This document shows positions 63,018-64,000 of a stretch of 64,000 nt of DNA, piece after piece. How positions within the stretch are numbered: position 1 is the stretch's first letter; every line of letters begins with the position of its first letter. The stretch comes from a virus. Below the pieces are notes generated by a model. The model saw only the letters and a program-made list of their open reading frames with translations, was not told the DNA's origin and made no database searches. The stretch is taken from positions 1-64,000 of the IMG/VR virus record IMGVR_UViG_3300042544_002864; one strand, given 5' to 3'. A program made the translations under genes and the position numbers.

Positions 63018-64000
63018 ATGTCATTAAAGTCTAGAATTTCATTAGTTATATCTGTTATAATAATGAGTATTTTCTTTTTAACAAAAACCTTAGTTTTTAC
63101 AGAATTAACACCATCAACTCCTACAACTAGAGGAATTGAATATTTTTGCTTTTTATTATTTGTTCCTTTCTTTTATGTTGTTATAAGAGAACAAATTAAT
63201 AAAAATAGATTAGAGGCAAAACTATCTAAGTATATTAAAAAGTTAAATAATGTACTTGTTAATCAATCTCACAATGTTTTGTTTTATGAGGGAAAAGTAG
63301 AAGAAGGAGCAAAAGAACTAACAAAAGAAGTTATTAATACAATGGGAGTTGACAGATGTTCAATCTGGTTATATAACTCTGATAAATCATCTATAATATG
63401 TCAACAACTTTATATTAAATCAGAAGATAATTGGTATCAAAATATTGAGTTATTTAGAAAAGATTTTACTCCATACTTTGATCACTTATTAGAAGATCCT
63501 ATAATAATAGCAGTTAATGCTGAAGAACACCCAGCTACAAAATGCTTTGCGGATTCCTACTTGAAACCACTTGGAATAAAATCAATGTTAGATGTTCCAA
63601 TAATACATAGAGGTCAAGTTATTGGTGTTATTTGTATCGAATCATTCAATACACATGATTGGAATAAATCAGAAGTTGACTTTGCTCAAATGTTATCATC
63701 ACTATATACATTTGCTTACTCTGTAAAAGAAAGTAATGTATTAGCTAATGATTTGGTAGAGTTTGAAAAGTTTGTTGAGACTTCCTCTATTATTTCAGTT
63801 GCTGATTCTAAAGGAAAAATAACCTATGTTAATCAAAAATTCACTGATGTTTCAGGATATTCTTTAGAAGAAGTTATCGGCCAAGATCATAATATTGTAA
63901 ACTCCGGACACCACCCTAAAGAATTTTGGACAAATATGTATAAAACCGTTATTGCGGATAAAGGTATTTGGAATGCTGTTTGTACTAATCGTGCAAAAGA
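63018..64000 (+). CDS. GAF-PAS sensor protein, N-terminal part (runs off window)
   Basis: About 327 residues are visible from the ATG at 63018, and the frame continues past the right edge. Two membrane segments at about 7-25 and 43-58 (FCFLLFVPFFYVVI) are followed by a coiled linker, a GAF domain (about 90-240; VDRCSIWLYN, MLDVPIIHRGQVIGVICIE) and a PAS domain from about 252 (VADSKGKITYVNQKF, then DVSGYSLEEVIGQDHNIV). This is the sensory half of a histidine kinase or diguanylate cyclase of bacterial type. A phage copy is unusual. The output domain is not seen. Confidence 0.8.
   Translation, partial: MSLKSRISLVISVIIMSIFFLTKTLVFTELTPSTPTTRGIEYFCFLLFVPFFYVVIREQINKNRLEAKLSKYIKKLNNVLVNQSHNVLFYEGKVEEGAKELTKEVINTMGVDRCSIWLYNSDKSSIICQQLYIKSEDNWYQNIELFRKDFTPYFDHLLEDPIIIAVNAEEHPATKCFADSYLKPLGIKSMLDVPIIHRGQVIGVICIESFNTHDWNKSEVDFAQMLSSLYTFAYSVKESNVLANDLVEFEKFVETSSIISVADSKGKITYVNQKFTDVSGYSLEEVIGQDHNIVNSGHHPKEFWTNMYKTVIADKGIWNAVCTNRAK

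Noticed and set aside
1-64000. CRISPR arrays, insertion sequences, integrase or attachment sites
   Set aside because: No regularly spaced direct repeats of 20-40 bases, no transposase or integrase motifs, and no terminal inverted repeats were seen.

Overview
The window looks like part of a large T4-like (myovirus-type) phage genome whose host is a Bacteroidota bacterium, most likely Flavobacteriia. The DNA is very AT-rich and densely coded on both strands; no stretch over 300 bases lacks a gene, and I see no tRNA, rRNA, IS element or CRISPR array. T4-type hallmarks are a gp5-like OB-fold baseplate protein, a gp27-like hub, UvsW-like helicase, T4-type primase, a family B DNA polymerase piece, a possible gp45-like clamp and a possible UvsY. 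Host signals are the Bacteroidota promoter form (TTTG, about 20 bases, TAnnTTTG), the absence of obvious Shine-Dalgarno sites, and a lipoprotein and an outer-membrane barrel of Bacteroidota type.

Layout. 1-1468: two fibre or structural genes. 1571-3615: RlaP-like nucleotidyltransferase and two small genes. 3643-5561: GH19 endolysin and unknowns. 5677-11235: lipoprotein, DNA methyltransferase, WYL-like protein, PPK2 polyphosphate kinase, L,D-transpeptidase-like protein, UvsY candidate. 11237-17587: a Cys-rich tagged protein, the NAD+ salvage pair (NMN adenylyltransferase-Nudix and NAMPT) and an operon of four tagged genes. 17659-25902: clamp candidate, C-terminal half of a split DNA polymerase, HNH nuclease, primase and small membrane proteins. 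26034-32253: tagged proteins (HAD, zinc protease, others), ClpP and an acidic prohead-core candidate. 32276-47006: baseplate and cell-wall-hydrolase block on the minus strand, with UvsW inside it. 47060-55487: amidoligase-like, DHH phosphoesterase, Nudix, glycosyltransferase, metallophosphoesterase and FKBP genes. 55488-64000: envelope proteins, a class II synthetase-like core, a LamG fibre, deoxynucleoside kinase, metallophosphoesterase, tagged proteins and the start of a GAF-PAS sensor protein.

The most striking pattern is a short N-terminal tag of the form M-(K/I)-x-(L/I/K/Y)-x-x-(F/Y)-E-x-(F/Y), or M-I-K-K-x-x-x-F-(I/L)-x-E, carried by about 22 otherwise unrelated proteins. It closely resembles the capsid-targeting sequence of T4 internal head proteins (MKTYQEFIAE), which the prohead protease removes after (L/I)-x-E. 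If it works the same way, this phage packages a whole enzyme set into its head: PPK2 polyphosphate kinase, DHH phosphoesterase, HAD phosphatase, Nudix hydrolase, a zinc metalloprotease, DUF5824 and LETM1-like proteins, and two members of an unnamed Cys-containing family. In several gene descriptions below it is called simply 'the tag'.

Two promoter classes can be read by eye. A 12-base motif, TTTAATATATAA and close variants, precedes tagged and structural genes and is the likely late promoter. It ends either 3-6 or 16-26 bases before the start codon, and almost never between. Host-like TAnnTTTG promoters precede genes of early or metabolic type (RlaP-like protein, NAD+ salvage, metallophosphoesterase). 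Most convergent gene pairs are separated by bidirectional hairpin terminators or overlap at their stop codons.
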